Shown here: piece by piece, positions 1 through 10,900 of the stretch
How the letters are laid out: each line of letters opens with the position of its first letter
Numbering within the stretch: the stretch's first letter is position 1
Origin: Mastigias papua
Taxonomy: Eukaryota; Cnidaria; Scyphozoa; Rhizostomeae; Mastigiidae
NCBI GenBank assembly: GCA_964019165.1
Contig: OZ025268.1
Coordinates: forward strand, 6,388,528 to 6,452,527
Length of the DNA: 64,000 bases
Direction of reading: 5' to 3'
Made by a program: the position numbers and the translations under genes
Notes under the pieces: model-generated
Seen by the model: the letters and a program-made list of their open reading frames with translations, nothing else
Database searches by the model: none
What the model was told of the DNA's origin: nothing

Positions 1-325
1 GTGTAAAATGCTTCTCATGAGTGACACACGCGGCCTATAACTAAATCCACGATTAAATTAATCGGAGGACTCAGTCAAGGTCTTATGGCCGTCTTATGGT
101 CAAGTCAGTAGACTTTTTGTTTCTTGGTCAGATGCCTGACAGAAAAGATATAAAATCTATAAAAAACATATTGTAAACCTAACATTGATATTAAAAATCA
201 TCCCTAAATTGATCTAGAAGCATACATGCCAACACTTCCACAGAGCGTGTGAGTTTCTCATTACTTTCACAAAAAGAGCAACATCACCTATTCTAATCTT
301 TGCCACTGAAAGGCCTTCCTACCAC

Positions 326-529
326 CTAGCTTCTCCGTGAGGACAATGCTTCATATGTGATCCATCGTACACCATAAGAGCCATTGGGTGCAGAAAGGCG
401 TGCAACAAATAAACTCTTATTTTCGGAAACAAGATCCTGTGCCTCCATTGGCGAATGTTTGACCATCATTTTCTCGTACAAGTCAGTGTATCTATTTTTC
501 AGCAAGTTTATACAGATTTCAACATTCAA
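326..529 (-). other. Possible minus-strand exon or ORF, unidentified
   Basis: A 67-residue open frame with mixed, protein-like composition, including the stretch YTDLYEKMMVKHSPMEAQDL and a GSYGVRW segment, ending in a TAG stop. A possible splice acceptor (AAATAG) sits just before the YTDLYEK part, so this could be a terminal exon. I recognise no family and see no partner exon. It may equally be chance or a decayed transposon piece. Confidence 0.2.
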
Positions 530-2663
530 GAAAATTATCCTAGGCTAGGAACCTTGAAGTACAGCACTTTAGACAAGCAAATACAAAATACCTCAATTCA
601 TTAATTTCTAGCACATGTTTAAATTCTTTCCTCGCATATTTAATTTTTGTGTACCTGGACCTCACTCATATTTAATTTTCATGCACACCATAACGGGGAA
701 AAATAATAAAAGACACATGGAACATATGTGTGACATATGGAACTTTAACAATATATTTTACATTTGTCATAAACCTTTAGAACTGTTCACAGAAACGGAT
801 CGTTTTCGATGACTGTTCATTCGTAAGCTCTATTGATTTTGGACTTACGCCAATTAAACATGACAACTTCAGGATGATATTTTGTGAATAATTGTGGGAC
901 TATGGAAGCTCGTGCACAAGATACACAACCAAGAATCTCACCGATTACGAAGAGAGGGCTAGAAATCCAAGTAGCATTGATGGCAAAGACAAACGCCTCA
1001 AACAATGTGATTTTTATGAAATGAAGATCTGGGCCAGACCTTATAGTAAAATGTGAGGATAGTGACAAAGATGAGTCCAATGACGATGAATTCTTTAGTC
1101 CTGAGGAGGTTGCATCATATGAAACAGAATAGACGCAAGAACAAGAAAATACGATAGAGAAAAGATTTCAGAACACAAAAGATATTGTAATTATAGGCGA
1201 ATAATTGTGATAACTTGTTGTTTATTGAAAGAAGAAGCATTACCGAATAATACCTCTATTTTTCTTTTTTCCGATTTCCCACAATCCAATTTTCGTGCAC
1301 CTTCTGAAAGGAAATATTTCGCGCGCATGAAATTATAGCGCAGCAAAATACGCGAAAAATTACGTACAGCAGCTCTGCGCGAAAAGTAGATGTGTGCGAA
1401 ATTTCAATAATTAAGGTAAGGAAAGCTGGCACTAATGTCTTTTGCATATATCTCAATCCATAAGCTTGAAATTAAAAATCAAAAATTAGATAACAACTTG
1501 AATGGAACTAAACTTGCAACATACCATACTTATGGTTTCTTACAGGAGGTGGAATCCCACTTCGACTCCTCAAATCTGAAAGCAAATTTGATGTTTTCAT
1601 ATAATTCTGCTACAAATAATACAGCTTCTACATGAGGTTGCACTGACTTAATGCTTCTCAAACAATCTATCTAAGCATGCAGCCCCTTGAAGAAACCATA
1701 AACGTATTTGAGCAGAGACGCTAACCCTGCCATATTGACCATTAAAGTCAGGTCTCTGGCCTCCTACTTTAGGTAACGATTTCCCTTTTGCCAACCTAAC
1801 TAATTACTCTTCAAATGTGACATAAATATAGACAGGATTTAATGCAGGTGTTTTTTGCATTTTTCATCAATTTATCCTTAGTTAACTGAAGACGAACTTC
1901 TGGCAAGTTAAGAAATGTAGGATGAATATGCAATGGAGGGCATAACAGTTTCAAAAAAATTTAACAAAATGTCTAAGGTCCCAGTACCAAAGATACAAAT
2001 TCCAGTGGCATAACAAGTTAGTCAAATAACCACCATCAAAAATCACTCTCATATCAAAACCAATAATGCCAGCATTATGTAGAGGTCTCTCTTTCTGAAT
2101 ATGGTAAATTCGAACCTCAGAATACAAAAGTCATATAATATGGATATAAACAAAACAAGACATTGAAGAATGAGCTAAGTTGTACTCTTCTCACCACAAT
2201 GAGATCAAACTCATTCACAATGGACTACATCTCTCACTGAAATGCACCATGATACTACAACAACTTCCACCACTACAATCATCTTGACAGCTATATATGA
2301 TAAACACACATGCCAACACTCCCAAAGTCTCATACTATTTTCACTTAAGAGGAATTTCCTGCAAGCAACCATCAAATCAGAGAAAATCTCCTACAGTTTA
2401 GTCTTTTGTAATTAAAATGCCTTATTATAACCTATTTCACAGGAATTTCATTTGGAAGATTACCATGAAGTTTACTTAAAAGTTCAACTTGAACACGTCA
2501 TTCTCTATCGACTGGCCAACTGACTAAGGGATGCTGTGGGCACAGGAGCATGCTGAATTAGAGGGGTTGTAAATGCTGCCATGAGCCCAAATTTTGCAGA
2601 ACCATTAAGTAATTTTTCGTCTCATCAGTAAATGTTGCCTAGACAATCATGTGCTGTCAATTA

Positions 2664-2945
2664 TTATGTTACCTTTGCTACACTGTCAAAAATTTGTGTC
2701 TTATTGAGTTTTTTTGCTATGTTGATTAGTCTCATCAGAATATAGTGACAGCCTCCTTGAACTAAATATGTGATGAACCCAACCACAGAGGATCCTCCTA
2801 TGTCACTAACTGCAGCTGTCCCCAGATAAACACTCATGATGTTGCCCCAGAGATTTGCCACCATAAGAGTATCAACAAAAGTATGGAAAAAAGTTGTCTC
2901 CAAGCAATCTCCAACTATCTTTTCAATAGGGTGTGGCCTAGTCAA
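2664..2945 (-). other. Possible minus-strand exon, unidentified
   Basis: A 93-residue open frame with hydrophobic, glycine-rich segments (LWGNIMSVYLGTAAVSDIGG, then a segment around GFITYLVQGG) that could be membrane-associated. An AAG/GTAACA donor-like site lies at its end near 2672. Just beyond, at about 2510-2620, a second protein-like stretch on the same strand in another frame (LMAAFTTPLIQHAPVPTASL) ends at a stop, as if separated by a very short intron or a frameshift. No family was recognised. A decayed gene or transposon piece is an alternative. Confidence 0.25.
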
Positions 2946-4188
2946 TTTCTGCTACTAGCCACACCTTTTGAAAGCTAACATATGATGTAGGCTGCTAAGC
3001 TCCCACAACCTCATATGAGAATGTTCACATGTATGCATGCATATTGTGTGGATGTATACTAACACAGAGAGAAATTTCCTCTAGAAGACCAGGGCATATG
3101 CCCAAACATCCTACAATTCTATACCAAGTATCCTAGGATTCTGGTCAACATTTTATAAACTCCACACATTTTCTAAAATGAAATAGAATGGAGCACATTT
3201 AAACTAGGAATAGAATAGAACAATATAATAAAATAGATTCAGCTCCAATATAATGCAAAATATCCCTCAAAAAAATAGCATAATAAATTAATATTCTATC
3301 AAAATTCAATATTGGCACCAAAATGATATTTTTATTATAAATATTGGTAGCAACCAAGACTAAACTAAAGTGTATGGCCTATTCAACAAGACTTCTAGTG
3401 TGCACGAGCAAAAACTGAAACTGAAACTGATGCATGTGTGCAAAAACTGAAGAAAATTTCATTGCATTTTGCATGCAGTGAAGTGGTGGTGTGAAGAACT
3501 GCAAAGAAAAATATTTGAAAATCTCGCTAACAGTTGCTTCCCCCTAAGACAGATGATACTTCAGGAAAAGGGGGCACCAGAATAAAAAGATGATCAACAG
3601 ATTTCCTATTTCTTTGTGAGTCTATGCAGATTATGTCACCCTGAAAAATTATACATCAGGTAGCACACTCATATCAGAGCAACTTGTACTTCAATACTGC
3701 ACCGCGCTCTATCACACTATTCAATACCATGCCACGCCAATTTGGGGGTGCGCTGCATCACCTGAGGGTAAAATCTTGAGTGTGCACTTGCCAACCTCTG
3801 CAGTCTGGGTACCAACGATCTTTTAGCCAAAAAAGGGGATGTTGAAAAATAATGGACCCTAATCATCTACAGAACCGCCGAGAGAAAGAGCCGGGTGCAA
3901 ATGCTTCTGGGGGGACAGGACCAAGGGGGCTCATAAATAAAGTCAGCGGTGAACGGTTTATTGCAATCAGATATGTTCATAAAGTTTCCAAAGGCACCTG
4001 CATCCGTATGCATAGCAACACGTTCTAAATTAGCGATTGACATCAGAAGAGTATTCAAGTGCTAAGCAAGAAATGGACTCTCGACTGCTATCACAATGCT
4101 CTTCTACTTTATCTAGTTAACAGACTGCTCATTTCTAAAGCCTTCCGATGGCCTTGACCATCTATCGTGAAAACTGTAGCTTTTTTAC

Positions 4189-4324
4189 CTTCAATGATAC
4201 TTGACATAAATGTAGCTGTTGACGTATTGAGGTCTACATCATGATAAACTATGTTATGAATATTTTTATATTCGAATGACCGAATCACTCGCACTGTTAT
4301 TATTGCATGTGCAACTTCCGCCAT
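4189..4324 (-). CDS. C2orf76: First coding exon of C2orf76 / UPF0538-family homologue
   Basis: The exon starts at the ATG at 4324-4322 and encodes 45 residues plus one base, ending at a GAAG/GTAAAA donor (last exon base 4189). The translation starts MAEVAHAIITVRVIRSFEYK and continues with a NIVYHDVDLN segment. This matches the N-terminus of human C2orf76 (ITVRLIRSFE followed by VVYHGVNL), a small UPF0538-family protein of unknown biochemical role. An in-frame ATG further upstream (4477) gives a hydrophobic, unlike extension, so the MAEVA start is preferred. The remaining roughly 75 residues should lie at lower coordinates on the minus strand, but I could not find a matching exon, so the gene is incomplete as annotated. 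A lone surviving exon of a broken copy is possible. Confidence 0.7.
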
Positions 4325-6030
4325 ATTGCTAGACTCGTTCCAACAGCAGCCACAACGCGTGCTTTTTATAAGAAACAAGTTTATAAGAGACTTAGTACTA
4401 GACACCCTAAAGTTTAAGAAACTTTGAACTATGTACAAGGAAAGAATTTTAAGAAACTTAAGAATTTTCTGTGCCATATTTCACAGTTTCGGCAAATTTG
4501 TCAGTGAACGTTTGTCAGTGCAAATTATGGTAAAATAGGGAAAATTAGGCAGAGATTTTCTGAGCGACGCCTACAAATATTACAACTAGTAATTTCCCAA
4601 TCAAAGCAACTTGAAGATTACGTTTGAAAGGAGTCACTCAAATTATACTGCCAATTTCTTCAATGTAGTAACAAAACAATAGCTGAAGCTTACAACTTTT
4701 CTGACCAAGATTGTCACGGCCAAGTGCTCACCTTTCCAGCAGGGCCATACTTAAGCTGGGGGCATGGGGGTGTGAAACTACTTACTCTGAAGAAGCCGTT
4801 GGTACTTTCCTGGCTAGTTAGCAAAAGTAGACAGAACACTAACGGTTTTTCGATAATTATGGTACTGCGTCGGTAAGTATGGGATGACATCAACAGAATC
4901 TAAGGACGCTTAAAAGTGAAATAAGAAAAGGTTCTGATTTATAAAACATAGCCTGCATAGAAAACTGTAACTGCCATTTCTGCGGAAGAGATGTACCTTT
5001 GATGTGGTGCATGGCTGATTTTAACTGAGCTCAGATATCTGAACTGTGAAACATTCTTTTACTGAAATGTGACATTTTTATTCATTTGGTTTTCTTATCT
5101 GTTAGCCTATTCATATACTTATAAATCTGCCTTGTGCCTCTAATAAGCAAAAATGCTAAATGCACTTGACAGGTAAATAAGGCTAATGGTGCTGATCGTA
5201 ATGAAGGGGACTTGATCAAACCTCACGGTAAACCAGCTAGCAGTTTTGAAAAAAAACTGGAGCAGGGGAACGCGTAAAAGAATCACACTTATTTGTTTAC
5301 AAGAAAGAAAAGCTATCTCCTAAAATAGTTAACCACTGGCCTATCATGGCCTTAATAGTTGAAATAGCTTAAAAGGTGTCATCACTGTCTGTTATACACA
5401 AAACAGTTCTGTTACTATGCAAACTGGTCATCACTGCACAATAAAACTATTAGTGTAAAACATCAGGAACTCTCTAATGCCTCCAAACAACACAAGGAAA
5501 CATATGTCTACTACAGATTCGAAATAAGAAATTTTGATGGTGTTTTACGTTGATACCCGTTTCGGGGCATTTACTTTTTAACTAAAGCCGAGAAACGTTC
5601 AAGAAACACGAAAAAGTAAAAATTAGTAAAAAGATGTCTCAAGACGAATTAATTCTAGACTTTATCACTTGAGACTGGTCTCTGGGTATGTAAGAAATGG
5701 TGCGGAGCGAATCTGAAAACTTGTTTTTGACACATTTGATCACTTCGTAAATAATATCTTTTAGCTTATCAAATACTTCAACAAAACAGCTTTGTCATAA
5801 TGGTTGACTTCACAATACGGGCTTGGATTTATCTTTAGTAACGTTCAATACGAACGTTATTGTTCATTAACAAACATTTGAATATGGTTAAAGCATACTT
5901 CAAACAAATGTGGTAAATTTCCTGTTTATAATAAAATTCAGATACTCAACTGAATTGATAAAGCACCAAAAGAAACAGTCTGGTTTGCAGAACGTTGCTG
6001 ATAAAAACTTTGTTAGTTCGTTGCTGAGGC
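4325..6030. other. Intergenic stretch
   Basis: AT-rich sequence between the C2orf76-like first exon (minus) and the coiled-coil ORF (plus). It probably holds the promoters of both, since they point away from each other. I see no TATA-like or repeat structure clear enough to annotate. Confidence 0.4.
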
Positions 6031-6495
6031 ATGCTTAGTATGTCTTGGAGTGACATAGACAGCCCTATAAACTATGACTACTCGTTTCAGGAAGCTCTCC
6101 GAGAAAAGGACTTTGAAATTCAGAGGCAAAGAAATCTCGTCATCAAATTACGAAAAGATCGCAACTTGCTTAATGCTGAGTTATTGGAAATGAAATGGAA
6201 ATACGAAGCGCAAAAGGTTGAGCTGAAACAATGCAAACAAGAACTAAAGACGACGAAAGATATGTTAACTGAGCACAGGGTTGCTGCATCCAGCGGCAGC
6301 CAGGACGAGAAGAATGAAATCGATGCGTGCAAAAAGAGCATAAAAGAACTTCTGGAAAGGAATGAAAAGCAAGGTACTATTGTGAAAAACTTAATAAAAG
6401 AGAATCGATCATTGCGCAAAGAAAGAGGGCCAAGATTTCCACCACTAAAGGTACCAACAACACGATTGACGACTCAAAGAATGTCTATCACTTGA
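6031..6495 (+). CDS. Coiled-coil protein, single-exon ORF, function unknown
   Basis: An ATG-to-TGA frame of 154 codons with strongly biased composition (Lys, Glu, Gln, Arg, Leu), unlike the flanking AT-rich DNA. After a short N-terminus (MLSMSWSDIDSPINYDYSF), residues of about 20 to 135 form heptad-like helix: REKDFEIQRQRNLVIKLRKD, then a LLEMKWKYEAQKVELKQCKQ segment, a break near an SSGSQDEKNE linker, and a second coil around SIKELLERNEKQ. The tail (GPRFPPLKVPTTRL) is Pro/Thr/Arg-rich and probably disordered. An alternative start is the second Met (MSWSD). I do not recognise a family. It could be a complete small gene, or a first exon, since no clear donor was chosen. A long shadow ORF on the other strand is not believable. 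Confidence 0.55.
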   Translation: MLSMSWSDIDSPINYDYSFQEALREKDFEIQRQRNLVIKLRKDRNLLNAELLEMKWKYEAQKVELKQCKQELKTTKDMLTEHRVAASSGSQDEKNEIDACKKSIKELLERNEKQGTIVKNLIKENRSLRKERGPRFPPLKVPTTRLTTQRMSIT

Positions 6496-7968
6496 AGATA
6501 CGCAAAGAAAACACATCCTTATATTATATTATATCCCAATAGCATTTTATGATGACTGAATTTTCCTAGTTCAATACTATCATAATACTGTCCAGTTCTC
6601 TAAATGTATGATGTAGCTATTCTATTAACTGCTAATGCTCCAGAACGAAAATACAAACACTATGTAAATAAGAGTAGTGAAGTCCATAGCGCTATACATA
6701 AAATTAAATAAGTTATGCGTGGTAGAGAATAGTGGAGAACAAACATATAAATGAACTAATTTCCAAGACAAACATCCCTAATGAATTATAAACACAAATG
6801 GACACGATGTAAATACAGATGAAGATGGCCTCTCTGACTTGTTGGAGTAAAGACCACATAAGTATTTTGGAATCTGCTGCTTGTTGCTTAGTCTCAACAA
6901 TTGAAGAGAAACATATTCTCTAGGGCATAATACCACAGGTTCTGTGCTAATACTAAAGGGCGTATTGATACTTTAAGTATAGGGGGCAGGGGGGGGGTCA
7001 AAACTGTTCCTCGAATTTTCCCAAAACAGTTCCGGTAAAACGTCAGTCCAATCCAATGAAAATGTCAATGGAAGAGATTTGCTCGAATCTAGGAAGATTA
7101 GCAGCTTAGTAATTTCTTCTACCTTTCCTAGAAACATGGGAGTTCCTAATTTATCCTGTTTGCTAAATTTAGGTCATTCTCCTTTGTCCTTTTCCAGCAC
7201 CTCCCCCTGTCAGATGGTCTATGTTTTATTTTCTCATGCATATAAAGCTGAAAAAACGATACGTATAATCTCAGAATGATTAATTACCTACATTCAAGTT
7301 AATTATACATATTACAGTTATTTATACTTGCACTTAAGTTCTATATTTAGAAGTTAACAAAGTTTTTCCAATCCAAAAGAATTAAACATTAATATACTGT
7401 ATTTCCAAATATTTCTACTGAATTTGCTTGCTATTTGGAAATATTGGGGTGCACCACCTCCACACTCCAGCAGCTACACATGTTCATAATACAATGGACT
7501 AAAGAATTTGATGAATAGGGCAGTTCTAAAACCAGGGAGGATGGGTTGGATATTTAATGTGGAATTAGTGAATCAGGTTGTCAAGCAGACAATGGGTGCA
7601 TAAAACCAGGGGTTGAAAAATGGAACTAGAAATGGCTAAAAGACGTAATTTCTCGAATTCATTCAAGTATTGCCCTATTTCTCCAATCACAGAACACAAT
7701 TAAGCTTATAGGACAAAAAAAGTAAAAAAACAGTCAAACATGTAGGCTACACCGCGTCTTAACAAAATGGTATTATCAAAATTATGTGGAATGGGGACAA
7801 ATTACTTTTTAAGTAATAGCTTTTAATGATTAAATGCATTTTTGATCAACAAAAATGAAGCTAGAACTGCACAATGCATCACTATGCAGCAAACATCTTC
7901 AACAGCAAACATGCTCTATAACTAAATTAAACTAAAAGCAAAAATCCTTCACTCCAATTACTGAAAGC
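6496..7968. other. Intergenic stretch
   Basis: AT-rich DNA downstream of the coiled-coil ORF and of the TMUB-like gene (convergent). A G-rich run lies near 6983-7000. No gene, tRNA or clear repeat was seen. The stretch next to 7968 is likely the 3' UTR of the TMUB-like gene. Confidence 0.4.
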
Positions 7969-10900
7969 CTAAAGTATAAATGCTATTAAAACAAAAAGGG
8001 CAGAAAGGAAAGATAATATTACAATACTTACTACACCAAATAGATCATCAAAGGATATAACAAATATCCAACATAATATCATTGCAAGTGACATCAATGG
8101 GACAAACAAAAATCCAATATCTAAATCATGCAAATCCATGGTAGGTGTTGTGCCCTGTGTTGATTGATGCTCTGAAATTTGTGCATGCACTACACATCCA
8201 TTATTTATACCCAGATATTCAAGTGAATAGTGGTCACCTCCTAATATCCTTCCATTGTATATAAGCCTCACATTTTTGCCTTGCTCCATTTCTGTGGCAT
8301 AGCAATGCCTAGAAGTAGTAACATATTGCTAATTCAGTAAGCATTTGGGTCAATATAGCCAATTGAATATTGGTAATATTCTGATATGAACACTTAAAAA
8401 TACTTCAAAATAAACAAACTGATGCTGATTTGACGAGGTAATTTATGAAAATTCTACTGATTTAGGGTTCTCTGGACTTTTGCAAAAAACCCTGACTTCC
8501 ATGTTTTCCAGACCATATTTACAAAAATTTCTGGAATTTTTCACATTTTTCTCAGCTGTTCTCAGCAGGCTAAGGGAATGCTATGGTTCCTCTCCTCAAT
8601 CAGCAATAGTGATATGGGAGAGATGATATAATACAAGGGTCACTCCAAAATTATTGAGATACTTACCAAAGAAGATATAGGGCTCAAATTTTCAGGCCTT
8701 AACTTCCACTACAATCTATGTAGGGTTTCAGGCTGTATAATCAAACATCAGAACAGTTAGCCACTTTTTCTACTGAGATGTTAACACTCTTTCCCTGGGT
8801 GCCTTGATTGCTTCATCAAAAGTGTTAAATTATGTCCTCCAATGGCCTGCTGGCAAGCAATGATGTGTATACCAACCTTTAATGACTGTCCTGTGATCAT
8901 GTAGCTGAGGGGCTCTTAAGTTGTGGCCACATTATATGTTTTTCCCAAAAGGAAGTGATCAACATTTTCCTCATACTTCACAGTTTTTAGAACATCTGAT
9001 GAAGGTGCTCATAGGGAAGATCCAAATAGATGATGAGTGCCTTGCTCTGTGTTATTTTTGGTCACACACCAATATTCAAGGAACATCTTATCTAATGCAG
9101 TTGCTGCTATGTCTACCTTCTCCTGCATAATACAATGTATCATTCATCCATCTACTTTCAACAACCCTTCCACTGCAGTGGTGATTTCAGGCAGTATGGT
9201 TGTAGGCAGCTTACCAGTGGGAGTCATCTTATAAGGTCTCCTCCCCTTTTACATTCTACAAACCATTAGCAAAAGCTGCTGTGGATGGCAAACACCTTCA
9301 GATGTATCAAAAGGTTACTTAAAGGACTGCTCTTGCATGAAAAACTGTTTAACATCCAGGCCTATCAATGAGATGCATGCGATCATGCACAAGCACACAG
9401 GCAAGTGCCCAGCTAAGCTCACGGTGTTTGATTTGTCACTTGCGCCAGCTTTACGAAAAATATACACCAAAGTACTAAGGAAGGCTCTCACAATTAAATT
9501 TTTAGCATGCGCAAACAATTCCACATGCGCAACTGGGAGTACATGTCTAATTTATTCATTGAAAGGGATCAGCACCCAAAAATGGTGTCATTCAAGCTCC
9601 ATTTCAAGGTTTCATCATGAGGCACAGATGCAACAGTTGGAAAAATTATAAAAAGTAAAGTAAATGGTCAAAATGAATGAAATTTTTTTGCAAGCAATCC
9701 TAAAACAGATGAAATATTTAAACTACCAAATTATAGTCTCAGGTTTGGAGGGGGGGGGGGGGTACTGACTATCTCAATAATTTTGGAGTGACCCTCATAC
9801 ATACACTTTGTAATACATTACAAGAAATGACACAACTACATGCCCAAATGTCTATGAAGAAGGTACTGCTCTTTCTGTCACATTTCTGCTCCCATTTGGC
9901 CTGCAGTGAATTTTATTGCATATTTGTACCAACCACAATGAGTACTTTCAGCTGATATGGGCAAACAAAGGAATCTTAACATGCACCTGTAGATCTTTAT
10001 GAAGGGACAAAAAAATGGCAATGTGATGCTCTTATCCACATTTGCTAAAGAAAAACAAACATAATAGAATATATATACACATAAGAGGCTCCTAAATAGC
10101 CCCTTACTGTTGGGTCTCTTGGTATGCTTTCCAGAATAGAGTTTGTTAGAACACCCTTTCCAAGTTATGTTAACTAATCCACAAACTCTATTCCACAAAC
10201 CATCTTTCAATCCAACAGCTTGTCCACTATGGAATGTCTTGCCTTACATTTCCTTTCCAAATCCTACAACTTGTCTAGTTTCAAATCTAACATCAGCAGA
10301 CTTGATCTCATCACTCCATCTACTTAACTGTTCTTTGCCGAAAATACGTGAAAAGTCTGTTGGTACTACAGAACTTCACTATAGCACGAAAAAGCGGGAA
10401 CATTGCTTTAGCATACTGAAAGCTTTAGATTCTGAGCTGGGCACAATAAAACAACTGCTTATTGAAAATGGATATCCAGAAGATGTCCTTGTTTCTTGCA
10501 TTAAGGAAAAACTAGCCAACATTTCATCAGAAAAACAGTTTGGTCCTGAAAAGTGCCCGGTCTACCTAAAATTGCCCTGGATTGGAAATGTTTCTTCAAA
10601 ATTTGAAAACCAAATTAACAAAGCCATTACATCTTGCTTCTATGCTGTGAAGCCCCGTGCGGTTTATAACACTAGAGTCATGCTACCATCTGCTAAAAAA
10701 GATAGCGTTCCTACCACTCAAAAAAGTTGTGTAGTTTACGAATTTTCGTGCCGATGTGAAGCTCGGTACGTAGGGCACACCACGCAGAGACTAGCAGACA
10801 GAATAAAACAACATGTCCCCACAAGCATCAGGACGAAAAACACAACAACAAGAGAACAGCCACCTCGTATGTGTAAAAACTCTATTTCTAAAATGAAAAG

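Larger units (their letters stand above)
1..4188. other. Left-end non-coding or unresolved stretch
   Basis: No gene is recognised here. The later exons of the C2orf76-like gene (minus strand, first exon 4189-4324) should lie in this stretch, but I could not find one with a convincing match. Two minus-strand open stretches, 326-529 and 2664-2945, have protein-like composition and are listed separately at low confidence. The rest is AT-rich with no strong signal. Confidence 0.5.

Noticed and set aside
3867..4058. Minus-strand 63-codon frame considered as exon 2 of the C2orf76-like gene
   Set aside because: It shows no agreement with the family's middle block, and the phase and acceptor are not convincing.
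10143..10374. The first part of the open frame leading into the Penelope-like nuclease
   Set aside because: It lies outside the element's inverted-repeat boundary and has no Penelope-type motifs, so it is not counted as part of that protein.
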